This document shows, in pieces, positions 1-7,832 of a DNA stretch of 49,699 nt (within the stretch, counting starts at the first letter, position 1; the number at the start of each line of letters is the position of its first letter). A program made the position numbers and the translations under genes. A model generated the notes under the pieces. The model did not search any database. It saw nothing but the letters and a program-made list of their open reading frames with translations, and had not been told where the DNA came from. Source of the stretch: Clostridia bacterium (GTDB lineage Bacteria; Bacillota; Clostridia; Christensenellales; Pumilibacteraceae); assembly GCA_017396125.1 (NCBI GenBank), contig JAFQMX010000065.1:1-49699 (forward strand). The letters run 5' to 3'.

Positions 1-117
1 GGGGGGTACACTTATACCACATTGTAATACTCGTATTTTTCACAAAAAAAATCGCCCTGCGGTCGAGTGATAAATGTGGATAAGTATTACTAAAAAAATT
101 TATAAGGAAGAAGAACC

Positions 118-2058
118 ATGAAAAAGAACAACAAAAAAGGTTTTACCATCGTAGAGCTTGTTGTCGTAATCGCAGTAATCGGAATTCTTGCAGCAGTGCT
201 TATTCCTACTTTTTCTAATATAATCGAAAAAGCAAATAAAAGCTCGGATATGCAGCTCGTAAGAAATCTCAATACCGCATTGACCTCTAACGTTGGCGAA
301 GAAAAAACAATGCAAGAAGCTTTGGACGTAGCAGACGAATTTGGCTACAACATCGCAAAAATCAATGCAAAAGCCTCTGAAGGCGAGATTCTTTGGGACA
401 GCGTAAACCAGTGCTTCGTTTACTTGGACGGAAAAGAGCTTAAATACGTTCCAGATACTAAGACAGTAGATGACGTTGATGAGTACAAACTCTGGCAGAT
501 TGCAAGCGACGTAAGCGACATTTACTCCACCTACTTGTACAAAGCAACCAAGACCGAGTTCACTACCAGCAAGGGTATTGACGTAGGTAGTGAAAAGGTA
601 AATTCTATTACTTATAATGGATCGACAGAACAAGAAGTAGTAATCCGCACCAATGGTGGAACACTTACTATTAACGCTCCAAATGATACAATTCACCACT
701 ATGGCAACGCATCGGAAGTAATTATCGAAGCAGTTGCAGGTGAATCATTCCATGAGTTTGGAAAAGCAGACTTTACTCAGATTAAAAAAGGTCGCTACGT
801 AATGGAAGAAACAGGCTCAACCAATGCACTTGTTGTTGTGGATACAGCAAATGTAGTTGTAGCTACAGACAATGCGAACAATATAGCAATAAAACACGAA
901 AACAAAACACAAGAACAAATTGAAGAAATTAAGACTGGCGCAACTCTTTTTGCAGGTGGTATAGGTACTGAAGCTGATCCATATCTTATTGCAGACGTAG
1001 AAGATCTCGTAAACATTACTACGACTTACGAGAAAGATTATACCTATTACAAAGTAGCAAACGGTGTTTCTGAAATTGATTGTGCGGAATTGCCAAGAGG
1101 CATAATTAAACTCAGAGGTTCTTTTGACGGTAATGGAGTTAAGTTTGTAAATCTTCCACATCACCTTTTCCGTACTGTAGGATATCAAAATCAAAATGAT
1201 GAAATAGTTTTGCAGAATTTTGATGCGACTTTCAATGCGACAAGTGACGCAGCAGTAGTACGTAACATTTTTAATAGTGGAAAAACTACTTTTAAAAACA
1301 TAAATGTTCATGGTTATATTGAGGGAAACTATAATATGGGAAGCTTCTATAATTATGGTACTGCAAACTTTGATGATTTAGGAGCTAGTTATACCGTAGA
1401 GTTTATTAACAGTAAATCTGATGCAACTCTAGTGTGTACTACAGGTAATACAATAGGTGGTATGCTTGGACATGGGTACGAAGGAAGTGGAAACACTTTG
1501 ACGATTAATATGGATGCAAATTCCAAATATACAGGAACTATGTATACAAACTCAGGACATGAAGTTATGGCTATGTGTAGTGTTCCTGCAAATTGCATGT
1601 TAAATGACGAAATAATGGGTTCTTATAAAAAGTATACTGGTAATGTAAAGAAGCTTGAAAAAATAGAGCCAACAAAAGAGAGTAATGGATATTATATCGC
1701 AAAGCATGATGAAGCAGCAACAATTAAGATTTCTATTAATGCACAGGTAACTAGCTATGATGAAAACGGAAATCAGATTACAAACAGTTCTGGAATTACG
1801 ATGATTCTTGGAACTAAGATGATTACTAAACTTTCGGATTCTACAAAAGTATTAGATTCAGTAAATTCTATTCAAATAATAAATGAACTTCTTGATGATG
1901 AAATCGGATATACATTAAAGGGTGGCGTTCTCAAGGCTTATGTAGGTGATAGAGATGCTCTCTCTGGAAGTGTAACATTATATGTAACTCAGTATGATGT
2001 AAATGGAAGCTTTTTAACTACGGGATCGATTAAACTTGGAGAAGTTGTAAAAGCATAA
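118..2058 (+). CDS. large surface protein with type IV prepilin N-terminus
   Basis: 646 residues. The N-terminus is a textbook class III prepilin signal: a lysine/asparagine-rich leader, then Gly-Phe-Thr-Ile-Val-Glu-Leu followed by about 20 hydrophobic residues (Glu5 of the mature protein is present). A prepilin peptidase would cut after Gly9. The rest is a beta-rich, Thr/Asn/Gly-rich exported domain without recognisable enzyme motifs, far longer than an ordinary 130-200 residue pilin, so it is more likely a minor pilin, adhesin or pseudopilin-anchored surface protein. The start is fixed by AAGGAAG at 104-110. It stands alone, with no pilus assembly genes in the window, so peptidase and secretion would be supplied elsewhere. 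The second half is visibly more AT-rich than the first. Family assignment of the N-terminus is firm; the function of the large domain is unknown. Confidence 0.85.
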   Translation: MKKNNKKGFTIVELVVVIAVIGILAAVLIPTFSNIIEKANKSSDMQLVRNLNTALTSNVGEEKTMQEALDVADEFGYNIAKINAKASEGEILWDSVNQCFVYLDGKELKYVPDTKTVDDVDEYKLWQIASDVSDIYSTYLYKATKTEFTTSKGIDVGSEKVNSITYNGSTEQEVVIRTNGGTLTINAPNDTIHHYGNASEVIIEAVAGESFHEFGKADFTQIKKGRYVMEETGSTNALVVVDTANVVVATDNANNIAIKHENKTQEQIEEIKTGATLFAGGIGTEADPYLIADVEDLVNITTTYEKDYTYYKVANGVSEIDCAELPRGIIKLRGSFDGNGVKFVNLPHHLFRTVGYQNQNDEIVLQNFDATFNATSDAAVVRNIFNSGKTTFKNINVHGYIEGNYNMGSFYNYGTANFDDLGASYTVEFINSKSDATLVCTTGNTIGGMLGHGYEGSGNTLTINMDANSKYTGTMYTNSGHEVMAMCSVPANCMLNDEIMGSYKKYTGNVKKLEKIEPTKESNGYYIAKHDEAATIKISINAQVTSYDENGNQITNSSGITMILGTKMITKLSDSTKVLDSVNSIQIINELLDDEIGYTLKGGVLKAYVGDRDALSGSVTLYVTQYDVNGSFLTTGSIKLGEVVKA

Positions 2059-2073
2059 TACAAAACTTAATCA

Positions 2074-2110
2074 AAAAAAGGGCTATTGAGAAATCGATAG
2101 CCTTTTTCTT
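2074..2110. terminator. bidirectional rho-independent terminator
   Basis: Inverted repeat GGCTAT (2081-2086) / ATAGCC (2097-2102) with an A tract before and a T tract after. It sits between the convergent pilin-like gene and spmB and can serve both strands. Confidence 0.8.
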
Positions 2111-2164
2111 ATTTCCGAAGTCAAGTACGGAGAAAAGTATGGGGAAAAGCATGGCACAAAGATG

Positions 2165-2671
2165 CTAGCAAATTCGCAAGACGGCGCAGCCGATTATGCA
2201 ACCAATTACGGTAGAAAAAACGGCAACGGGCAGGGCATACCCAAGTTTTTTTGTCTTGCATTTGGACAGATAAATTGTAGAAACATAAAAAATCGTTTCG
2301 GAAGAGCCGTAGATTACCGAGGCGCAGTTGCCAATATATGTGTCCGCGCCGTAGGTTGCAAATATATCGTCTAGCACGGCTAGAGACCCTGCACCCGAAA
2401 GCGGTCGGAGCAGCATAAGTTCGCTGAGCTCTGCAGGCAAGCCCATTAGCCGAAATATCGGCGCAGTCAGATTCGCCACAAACCCGCTTACCCCACTAAC
2501 CTTGAAAACTTCCACCGCCATCATTATTGTCAGTAGATAAGGAAAAACCTCTAACATCAGCGAAAGCGCCGACCTAGAACCCTCGACAAAATACGAATAA
2601 GGATCTTTTTTTCTGAAAAAAGCAGTGACGAGAACTGTCAAAAAAATAATAGGGATTACGTATTTACTCAT
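2165..2671 (-). CDS. spmB: spore maturation protein B
   Basis: 168 residues, a polytopic membrane protein of the SpmB/nucleoside-recognition (Gate) family. SpmA and SpmB are needed for normal dehydration of the spore core. Visible features are hydrophobic segments near residues 3-18, 37-52, 60-70 and 140-165, and the conserved stretch around RPLSGAGSLAVLDDIF followed by YGSSETIFYV, both typical of SpmB. The start chosen overlaps the spmA stop codon by 8 bases, which indicates translational coupling. An upstream in-frame Met would extend it by 55 residues inside spmA and is rejected. Length matches the family (about 175 residues). Confidence 0.92.
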   Translation of the reverse strand: MSKYVIPIIFLTVLVTAFFRKKDPYSYFVEGSRSALSLMLEVFPYLLTIMMAVEVFKVSGVSGFVANLTAPIFRLMGLPAELSELMLLRPLSGAGSLAVLDDIFATYGADTYIGNCASVIYGSSETIFYVSTIYLSKCKTKKLGYALPVAVFSTVIGCIIGCAVLRIC

Positions 2672-3350
2672 TTTTTTGCGCCCTACTTGTTTTAAGTTTT
2701 GTGCTATTGGTTGGCGATGCGTCGATAAATTGTGCATACGTGTTCGCTTTTTTGTGACATGAGCCCAAGTTTTTTCTATATCCAGTAGAATTTTTTGAGC
2801 CAAGCTTAGCAAAGATTTTACATAGAGCGACACCAATAAGCGTCGAGCATACCGTAGCCACGGTGCAGGCTAGCAGAAAAGCTGTAGGAAAAGCAGAGTG
2901 ATGCGCAATCCGCATGCTTATTACCGTGGACGGCAATAGCTGAAGGGAGGTCGATGAAATTATTATTAGCATCTTGACGTTGTCGTTGGCCCTTTCTTCG
3001 TTGTTGCCAAGTAGCTCGACGGCTTTGATGCCCATGGGCGTCGCCGCATTGCCAAGCCCAAGAAGATTTGCGGACATATTCATAGCGACGTATTTCTGCG
3101 CTTCGTCACTACTTCCCCCAAAGAGAAATCTAATGACGGGACGAAGCAGTCTAGAAATCAAATCCGCGATTCCTGTTTTTTCGAGTACAGCAAAAAAACC
3201 CAGCCAAAATCCGTACGTCGCAACCAGCGTCATCGCCAGTGTCAAAGCAGAATTAGAGCCAACTAGCATTGCTTCCACAGCCCCTGCCGGATTGACGAAA
3301 AGCAGGGTGGAAACCGACGAAATTAACATAATCAGCCAAATTTTGCTCAT
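2664..3350 (-). CDS. spmA: spore maturation protein A
   Basis: 228 residues, membrane protein of the SpmA family, partner of SpmB encoded just downstream. The diagnostic block LGLGNAATPMGIKAVELL is present near residue 95, and hydrophobic segments lie near residues 4-20, 36-55, 125-145 and 155-180. The family is normally about 195 residues; here a hydrophilic tail of about 40 residues (Lys, Asn, Ser, Thr-rich) follows the last membrane segment. AAAGGAAGT precedes the ATG. A sigma-E-like promoter lies upstream (3382-3412), consistent with mother-cell expression of spmAB in Bacillus. Confidence 0.93.
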   Translation of the reverse strand: MSKIWLIMLISSVSTLLFVNPAGAVEAMLVGSNSALTLAMTLVATYGFWLGFFAVLEKTGIADLISRLLRPVIRFLFGGSSDEAQKYVAMNMSANLLGLGNAATPMGIKAVELLGNNEERANDNVKMLIIISSTSLQLLPSTVISMRIAHHSAFPTAFLLACTVATVCSTLIGVALCKIFAKLGSKNSTGYRKNLGSCHKKANTYAQFIDASPTNSTKLKTSRAQKNE

Positions 3351-3381
3351 AATACTTCCTTTGCCTAAAACTCTTCTGCAT

Positions 3382-3412
3382 ATTTATATGCTAGCGCAAT
3401 GGAAACTTATGA
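3382..3412 (-). promoter_or_regulatory. candidate sigma-E promoter of spmAB
   Basis: On the minus strand TCATAAG (3412-3406), 15 bases, then CATATAAAT (3390-3382). This resembles the sigma-E consensus (KMATATT, 14-15 bases, CATACAHT). The Bacillus spmAB operon is under sigma-E control, so position and biology agree. Confidence 0.5.
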
Positions 3413-3441
3413 AAAAAGAAAAAAATTTTTTGAAAAAGCGT

Positions 3442-3461
3442 CAGTTAGTCTATACTAACTG
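3442..3461. promoter_or_regulatory. palindromic operator overlapping a -35 box
   Basis: Perfect 8-bp arms CAGTTAGT (3442-3449) and ACTAACTG (3454-3461) around 4 bases. The last base abuts the TTGACA at 3462, so a bound protein would block polymerase. The cognate regulator is unknown; the product of the downstream gene is one candidate. Confidence 0.6.
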
Positions 3462-3490
3462 TTGACAACGGAGAAAATTTGGTGTAGAAT
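3462..3490 (+). promoter_or_regulatory. sigma-A promoter
   Basis: TTGACA (3462-3467), 17-base spacer, TAGAAT (3485-3490). It reads toward the hydrogenase-system regulator and leaves a leader of about 210 bases. Confidence 0.75.
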
Positions 3491-3708
3491 ATAGTTGCCT
3501 AAATCGAAAGGGAAGCCTGACGGTAAAGGAAAGAGAAAATTCTTATCAAAAAAATGCGGGCAAAAACGCTGATGTACGATGCGAAAGCAGAGGCAAACGT
3601 GAAAAGCAAATTGGCGAGATAGAATTTATGCGAGCAGAGGCACGAAGTGTCTTGGTCTTTGGTGGTGCAGTAGACTCTCTTTTCCTTTTGGGCAAGGGAG
3701 ATTTTTTT

Positions 3709-3966
3709 ATGTCTGAACAACTCCAAGAAAAGAGATTGGCAGTAATAAGTATGTTTGTGGAGAATATCGAAGCGACAACAAAAGTCAACGCGCTTCTTCA
3801 CGAGTTTTCGCAGTTCGTGGTGGGCAGAATGGGTATTCCGTGCCGCAGCAAAGAGGTTTCGGTGATAAGCGTGGTTATGGACGCGCCCTCTTCGCAAATA
3901 AATTCGCTGTGTGGCAAGCTGGGCAGTATCGACGGAGTAAAGGCAAAGTCACTGTTTGGCGTATAA
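3709..3966 (+). CDS. iron-only hydrogenase system regulator, TM1266 family
   Basis: 85 residues. The protein matches the short TM1266 family (putative [FeFe]-hydrogenase-system regulator, a ferredoxin-like/ACT-like fold related to the NikR C-terminal domain). Family hallmarks seen are the opening RLAVISMFVEN, the central VVGRMGIP, and SVISVVMDAPSSQINSLCGKLGSIDGV. There is no DNA-binding domain, so it probably senses a ligand and acts through a partner. The start is set by GGGAG at 3696-3700; an upstream Met at 3628 lacks a ribosome site. These proteins usually sit near hydEFG or hydrogenase genes; here the next genes are an ABC uptake pair. The exact role of the family is not settled. Confidence 0.85.
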   Translation: MSEQLQEKRLAVISMFVENIEATTKVNALLHEFSQFVVGRMGIPCRSKEVSVISVVMDAPSSQINSLCGKLGSIDGVKAKSLFGV

Positions 3967-4139
3967 GATTTTTGGGGTTGTGGTAATTTTGATGAGGTAG
4001 CAGCGCCAGCGTCGCGAAAAACTGCATACGTACTCGCGATTTTGCGAAAATTATAATAAGAAAACTATATTAAAACGAAAATACTCAGCCGTTTTTGGCT
4101 GGTAAAGATACAAAAATTTAAAAAAGGAGAATTGGCATT

Positions 4140-5102
4140 ATGAAAAAACTGTTGGCTTTTGCATTGGCGTTATCGCTTGCGATTTTCGCTTTTGGATGTG
4201 GCGGAGGCGGTGGCGGAAAAGAATCCTATACCGTATTTATGCCGGACGGCGCGCCTGCACTTTCGATGGCTAGCGTTATGAGTAGCGGAGAGAAGATCGG
4301 CGGAAAGGAATTTGACTACAACGTCGTTAACGCTTCGACTATCGCAACCTACGTAACCAGCGGTGAGGCAGATTTTGCGATAATCCCAACCAACGCAGCA
4401 GTTAATCTTTATAACAAAAATCAGGCACAGTACAAAATGGTTTCGGTTAATACCTACGGAAACCTTTACATCAACGTAAGCGGAGCAACCTCGCTCGCTG
4501 ACCTCGTGGGCAAAACCGTTGTTAGTATCGGCAGAGGCCAAGTACCTTCGCTCGTGTTTATCGCTTGTCTTAATGCGGCGCAAATCGAGTACGTGGAGAG
4601 CGAAACCGCAGTAGAGGGTAAGGTTGCTATCCGTTATGCGTCGGACGGCCCTAACGCTATCGCTATGAGAAATGCCGGTCAGGCGGACGCAGCGGTTTTG
4701 GGTGAGCCTGCAGCGACCGGCTCGGTAAGCAAAATTGAGGGAAGCTCGCTTCTTAACCTGCAGGAAATTTACGGCAGTTACAACAACGGCGTGCAGGGAT
4801 TCCCACAGGCTTGCCTTATTGCAAAGAATGGAATTCCTGATTCGGTAATAAACGCGCTCGTTGCTAAGCTCGCTGGCAACGCTCAGTGGTGTGCCGAAAA
4901 TCCTGCCGACGCGCTTGAAGCAGTTAAGAACAATATGTACCAGGGCGCAGCGTCCTCGCTTGCCGCTCTCAACGCAACCATCGTGGGTAGATGCAACCTC
5001 GTTTGCAAGCCTGCATCAGAGGTTAAAGCAGAAGTAAACGCGTTTATGACCGCGCTTGGGGTTACTCCTCCTGCCGACGCGTTCTACTATGGCGCAAACT
5101 AA
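4140..5102 (+). CDS. ABC transporter solute-binding lipoprotein (SsuA/THI5-like)
   Basis: 320 residues. The signal peptide ends in the lipobox AFGCG, followed by a poly-glycine linker, so the protein is a membrane-anchored lipoprotein. The fold features are those of the NMT1/SsuA/TauA class of binding proteins: an opening PDGAPALSMA, VTSGEADFAIIPTNAAVNLY, and the DAAVLGEPAAT motif. Likely ligands of this class are sulfonates, pyrimidine precursors of thiamine or other small organics; the sequence does not decide which. The permease follows at 5269, and no ATPase gene accompanies them. AAGGAG at 4124-4129 precedes the ATG. Confidence 0.85.
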   Translation: MKKLLAFALALSLAIFAFGCGGGGGGKESYTVFMPDGAPALSMASVMSSGEKIGGKEFDYNVVNASTIATYVTSGEADFAIIPTNAAVNLYNKNQAQYKMVSVNTYGNLYINVSGATSLADLVGKTVVSIGRGQVPSLVFIACLNAAQIEYVESETAVEGKVAIRYASDGPNAIAMRNAGQADAAVLGEPAATGSVSKIEGSSLLNLQEIYGSYNNGVQGFPQACLIAKNGIPDSVINALVAKLAGNAQWCAENPADALEAVKNNMYQGAASSLAALNATIVGRCNLVCKPASEVKAEVNAFMTALGVTPPADAFYYGAN

Positions 5103-5268
5103 AAATAGCTACTGAGCAAAATAATATAAGAGGCTGAACAAAAAACGCGGTACGTATAGTGAATTTTTTGACACAGCCTACAAAATAATAGTAAGAAACG
5201 CTACAAACGACGCTAGGGCAGACAAGCAAAGACGGTAGAGCGGACAAATCGTAAAAAAGGAACCTTTT

Positions 5269-6021
5269 ATGAAAAAAAGATTGCTGATAAATTTAATATT
5301 TCCCTTTGTTTCGCTAGCGGTGCTGTTTGTGATATGGGGCGTGGCGGCAAGGACCACCGATTCGGAGCTTATTTTGCCGTCACCGCTTTCTTCGGCAAAG
5401 AGACTGGGCGAGGTGTTTGGCAGCAGAGAATTTTACGTCAGCTTTTGGTTTACGACAAAGCGAACCTTTATGGCGTTTGGAATTTCTTTCGTGTGCGCGT
5501 TTTTGACGGCAATGATAACGGCGGTTTTGCCATCGTCGGAGGGGTTGTTTAAGCCTATTCTTTATATAATCAGGTGCTTGCCGACCATGGCGGTGGTGTT
5601 GTTGTTTATTATTTGGACGGACTCCAATATTACGCCGGTGCTAGTAACCGTACTCGTATTGTTCCCGATGATTTACTCGTCGTTTGCGGTGTCGTTAAAG
5701 GCCGTGGACAAGGATTTGGTGGAAACGGCAAAGGTGTTTGGCGCAAGCAAGATGCAGATGATAAAAATCGTTTACGTTCCGCAGATTTTGCCGGCGCTCG
5801 TGGACGCGGTTGCGTCGGGCATAAGCCTAGGGCTTAAGGTCGTGGTTTCCGCTGAGGTACTGGCGCAGTCCTTTAATTCCATTGGCTGGCTGATGCAGGA
5901 ATCGAGATTTATGTTCGATACCGCAAAGCTCATGGCGCTCACGATTGCCGTCGTTGCGATTTGCATGGCGGTGGAAGCGATAATTAGAGGCTTGGGCAAA
6001 AGACTTTATAGCTGGAGATAG
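5269..6021 (+). CDS. ABC transporter permease (SsuC/TauC-like)
   Basis: 250 residues, about six membrane segments (first near residues 5-27). It belongs to the BPD_transp_1 superfamily. The EAA loop that contacts the ATPase is visible as ETAKVFGASKMQMIKIVYVP near residues 147-166. It pairs with the solute-binding lipoprotein 167 bases upstream; an AAAAGGAA ribosome site precedes the ATG. The usual third gene, an ATP-binding protein with Walker motifs, is absent both between the two genes and downstream, where a terminator follows. The pair must borrow an ATPase encoded elsewhere or be a remnant. Confidence 0.88.
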   Translation: MKKRLLINLIFPFVSLAVLFVIWGVAARTTDSELILPSPLSSAKRLGEVFGSREFYVSFWFTTKRTFMAFGISFVCAFLTAMITAVLPSSEGLFKPILYIIRCLPTMAVVLLFIIWTDSNITPVLVTVLVLFPMIYSSFAVSLKAVDKDLVETAKVFGASKMQMIKIVYVPQILPALVDAVASGISLGLKVVVSAEVLAQSFNSIGWLMQESRFMFDTAKLMALTIAVVAICMAVEAIIRGLGKRLYSWR

Positions 6022-6185
6022 GCTTTTTGGCTACGGAAAAAAGATGTTTTTTGGTGGGCGCTTGCTTGTGGACTAGGCAGGTGGGCAAAAGAAAAAGCAC
6101 GGTGGTCGCAAATTTGCCACACCGTACCAAAAGAATTATTACGAAAATTATTATAAATTATATTAGGATGCTTTTATAACGGCAA

Positions 6186-6220
6186 AGACGCGCTGCAGTT
6201 TCGTAGCGCGTTTTGTCTTT
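6186..6220 (+). terminator. rho-independent terminator of the ABC pair
   Basis: ACGCGCT (6188-6194) and AGCGCGT (6205-6211) form a 7-bp stem followed by TTTTGTCTTT. A second hairpin without a T tract (about 6099-6127) lies upstream. Confidence 0.7.
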
Positions 6221-6278
6221 GTATGATATGGCTGGTTTATAAAGCGATTAATTCAGCCCGGCGTTTTTTCTGAGGAAA

Positions 6279-6704
6279 TTAGGTTTGGTTAGCCTCTTTT
6301 TCGCGTCGAAAAATCAATAGTGACGGGGAATGGGAAAGCAGTTCGCTGCGCTCGAAGCACCCCTTTTCGCACACGATTTTTTGGACTCGCCTATCCTGCA
6401 AAACGAGGTCGCGGATTTTGCCCAAAGATTTACCGCTTTGATCGTAGGCAGGCAGGTTAATGGGGTTTTTGGTGCAAGGCGGAGGATTGACCGCGTAAAA
6501 GCGCTGGACGGTTACGGCCTCGCCGTGCAAGCTTTTTACGTCGCCCACGCTCAAAAAGGATTGATTCATTTCCTCGTCGGTGACGCACAAAAAAAGAGCG
6601 TCGACCAGCCCCTCGTCAAAGTAAATATTGCTTACCGTACCCACGATTTTCGCATCAAAGGTATCAATCAAAGGCTTGCCCAAAAGTTCGCTGACTTTGT
6701 ACAT
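6279..6704 (-). CDS. PRC-barrel domain protein
   Basis: 141 residues with two PRC-barrel-like halves: residues 1-70 (KVSELLGKPLIDTFDAKIVGTV, then DEGLVDALFL) and residues 78-130 (LPAYDQSGKSLGKIRDLVL). The PRC barrel is a small beta fold found in RimM, photosynthetic reaction centre subunit H and the YlmC/YmxH sporulation proteins, and usually mediates protein or RNA contacts. A GGAG site lies upstream of the ATG. Specific function unknown. It is convergent with the ABC pair. Confidence 0.75.
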   Translation of the reverse strand: MYKVSELLGKPLIDTFDAKIVGTVSNIYFDEGLVDALFLCVTDEEMNQSFLSVGDVKSLHGEAVTVQRFYAVNPPPCTKNPINLPAYDQSGKSLGKIRDLVLQDRRVQKIVCEKGCFERSELLSHSPSLLIFRREKEANQT

Positions 6705-6824
6705 ATTACGCTCCTTTTTGCTATCGCACCGCGCGTATCTTTCCCGCGCCGTCGCCTAATTCAATGTAGTTTATGAAATGGCGAGCCTAAATATGCCTAG
6801 CTTAGCACCAGCAATGCAAATTCG

Positions 6825-6853
6825 TTGACAAGACCATCTCAAAATGCTAAAAT
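6825..6853 (+). promoter_or_regulatory. sigma-A promoter of the DUF1858-pth operon
   Basis: TTGACA (6825-6830), 17 bases, TAAAAT (6848-6853). The expected transcript starts only a few bases before the AAGGAG site at about 6863-6868. Confidence 0.8.
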
Positions 6854-6876
6854 ACTTGCGTAAAGGAGATAAAACT

Positions 6877-7068
6877 ATGATTAACAAAGACATGACTATT
6901 TATGAAGCGTTGCAAGTAAAGCCTGGCTGTGAAGAAGTTCTTTTTAGCTTTGGCATGCACTGTCTCGGTTGCGCTATCGCAAGAGAAGAGACTTTGGCGG
7001 AAGCGGCTGCCGTTCATCAAATCGATATCGACGCGCTTATTGAGGCTCTCGAAAACTTCGGAGCGTAA
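6877..7068 (+). CDS. DUF1858 small redox protein
   Basis: 63 residues. It matches the DUF1858 / hybrid-cluster-protein-associated redox disulfide domain family: MTIYEAL near the N-terminus, then FSFGMHCLGCAIA with a CxxC pair, then EETLAEAA and a C-terminal helix. The fold resembles the ScdA/RIC N-terminal domain and suggests a thiol redox or metal-related role. The start follows AAGGAG; an upstream in-frame Met at 6844 lies within the promoter. Its stop codon overlaps the pth start by one base, so the two are translated from one mRNA. Confidence 0.85.
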   Translation: MINKDMTIYEALQVKPGCEEVLFSFGMHCLGCAIAREETLAEAAAVHQIDIDALIEALENFGA

Positions 7069-7601
7069 TGAAACTCGTCGTAGGATTGGGCAATTACGGG
7101 GACAAGTACGCCTACACCCATCACAATATGGGTTTTTTGGCCGTGGAGTGCCTCGCCGATAAACTGGGGATGAAGTTCAAAAAACGGGAGTGTGATTCGC
7201 TTATTGCGGAGGCATTTTTTGGCGGAGAAAGGCTGATTATTGCCAAACCCCTCACTTATATGAACCTTTCCGGCGTTGCGGTAAAGCAACTTTTGAAAAA
7301 GTACAAGGCCGAGCCGAGCGATATGGTTGTGATTTACGACGATATCGACATCGAGCGCGGAACTTTGCGCGTCAGGGCCAAGGGTAGCGCAGGTACGCAC
7401 AACGGCATGCGCAACATTATCGAAACTATTGCCACCGAAAATTTTGCCAGAGTGCGCGTGGGCATAGGAAAACCGCCTCCCTTCGTACCGCTGGCTGATT
7501 TCGTTTTGTCCGAAGTTCCGTCCGCGGACCGCAAGCATTTTTATGATTTGCTGGCGCAGGCTGCAGACGAAGCGCTAAAACTTACGGGCATAAAAGCTTG
7601 A
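7068..7601 (+). CDS. pth: peptidyl-tRNA hydrolase
   Basis: 177 residues. Pth releases tRNA from peptidyl-tRNA that drops off ribosomes. Catalytic and binding blocks are present: GLGNYG, YTHHNMGF (the catalytic His), PLTYMNLSG, and YDDIDIERGTLRVRAKGSAG with the conserved Asp and the glycine loop, followed by HNGMRNI. It is slightly shorter than the usual 185-195 residues at the C-terminus. It is translationally coupled to the DUF1858 gene (TAATG overlap). In many Bacillota pth lies directly upstream of mfd, as here. Confidence 0.96.
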   Translation: MKLVVGLGNYGDKYAYTHHNMGFLAVECLADKLGMKFKKRECDSLIAEAFFGGERLIIAKPLTYMNLSGVAVKQLLKKYKAEPSDMVVIYDDIDIERGTLRVRAKGSAGTHNGMRNIIETIATENFARVRVGIGKPPPFVPLADFVLSEVPSADRKHFYDLLAQAADEALKLTGIKA

Positions 7602-7605
7602 TAAA

Positions 7606-7638
7606 AAACCGCCTAAATTGATGGGGCGGTCTTTTTGT
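7606..7638 (+). terminator. rho-independent terminator after pth
   Basis: ACCGCC (7608-7613) pairs with GGCGGT (7625-7630), followed by CTTTTT. Confidence 0.8.
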
Positions 7639-7832
7639 CTAATTTTTACGGCACTGGAATTTTGGCGCAAAAATACGAAAAACAGGTAAAACCGTGCGGA
7701 TTTTGTGGGTAAAACGCGCTAATTGCGCAAAAACCAAGGTGATTCTACAAAAAATACCATCCTACTCCGAAAATAAAAATTGGAGTTTAACCGTATTATA
7801 GTTATGTTTATATAACCAAAAGGGGAGAAAAA

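Larger units (their letters stand above)
3351..3708. other. divergent regulatory region spmA / hydrogenase-system regulator
   Basis: 358 bases without a convincing gene. It holds a sigma-E-like promoter reading left, an 8-bp palindrome and a sigma-A promoter reading right, then a leader of about 210 bases before the regulator gene. A 22-codon ATG frame at 3554-3622 has no well-placed ribosome site and is not called. No known riboswitch signature was recognised in the leader. Confidence 0.5.

Noticed and set aside
3554-3622. 22-codon leader peptide gene in the leader of the hydrogenase-system regulator
   Set aside because: The nearest purine-rich site is too far upstream, and the peptide has no run of one amino acid suggesting attenuation.
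3967-4139. TPP or other riboswitch before the solute-binding lipoprotein
   Set aside because: No thi-box or other conserved riboswitch core recognised; only a small hairpin (about 4086-4101) without a regulatory layout.
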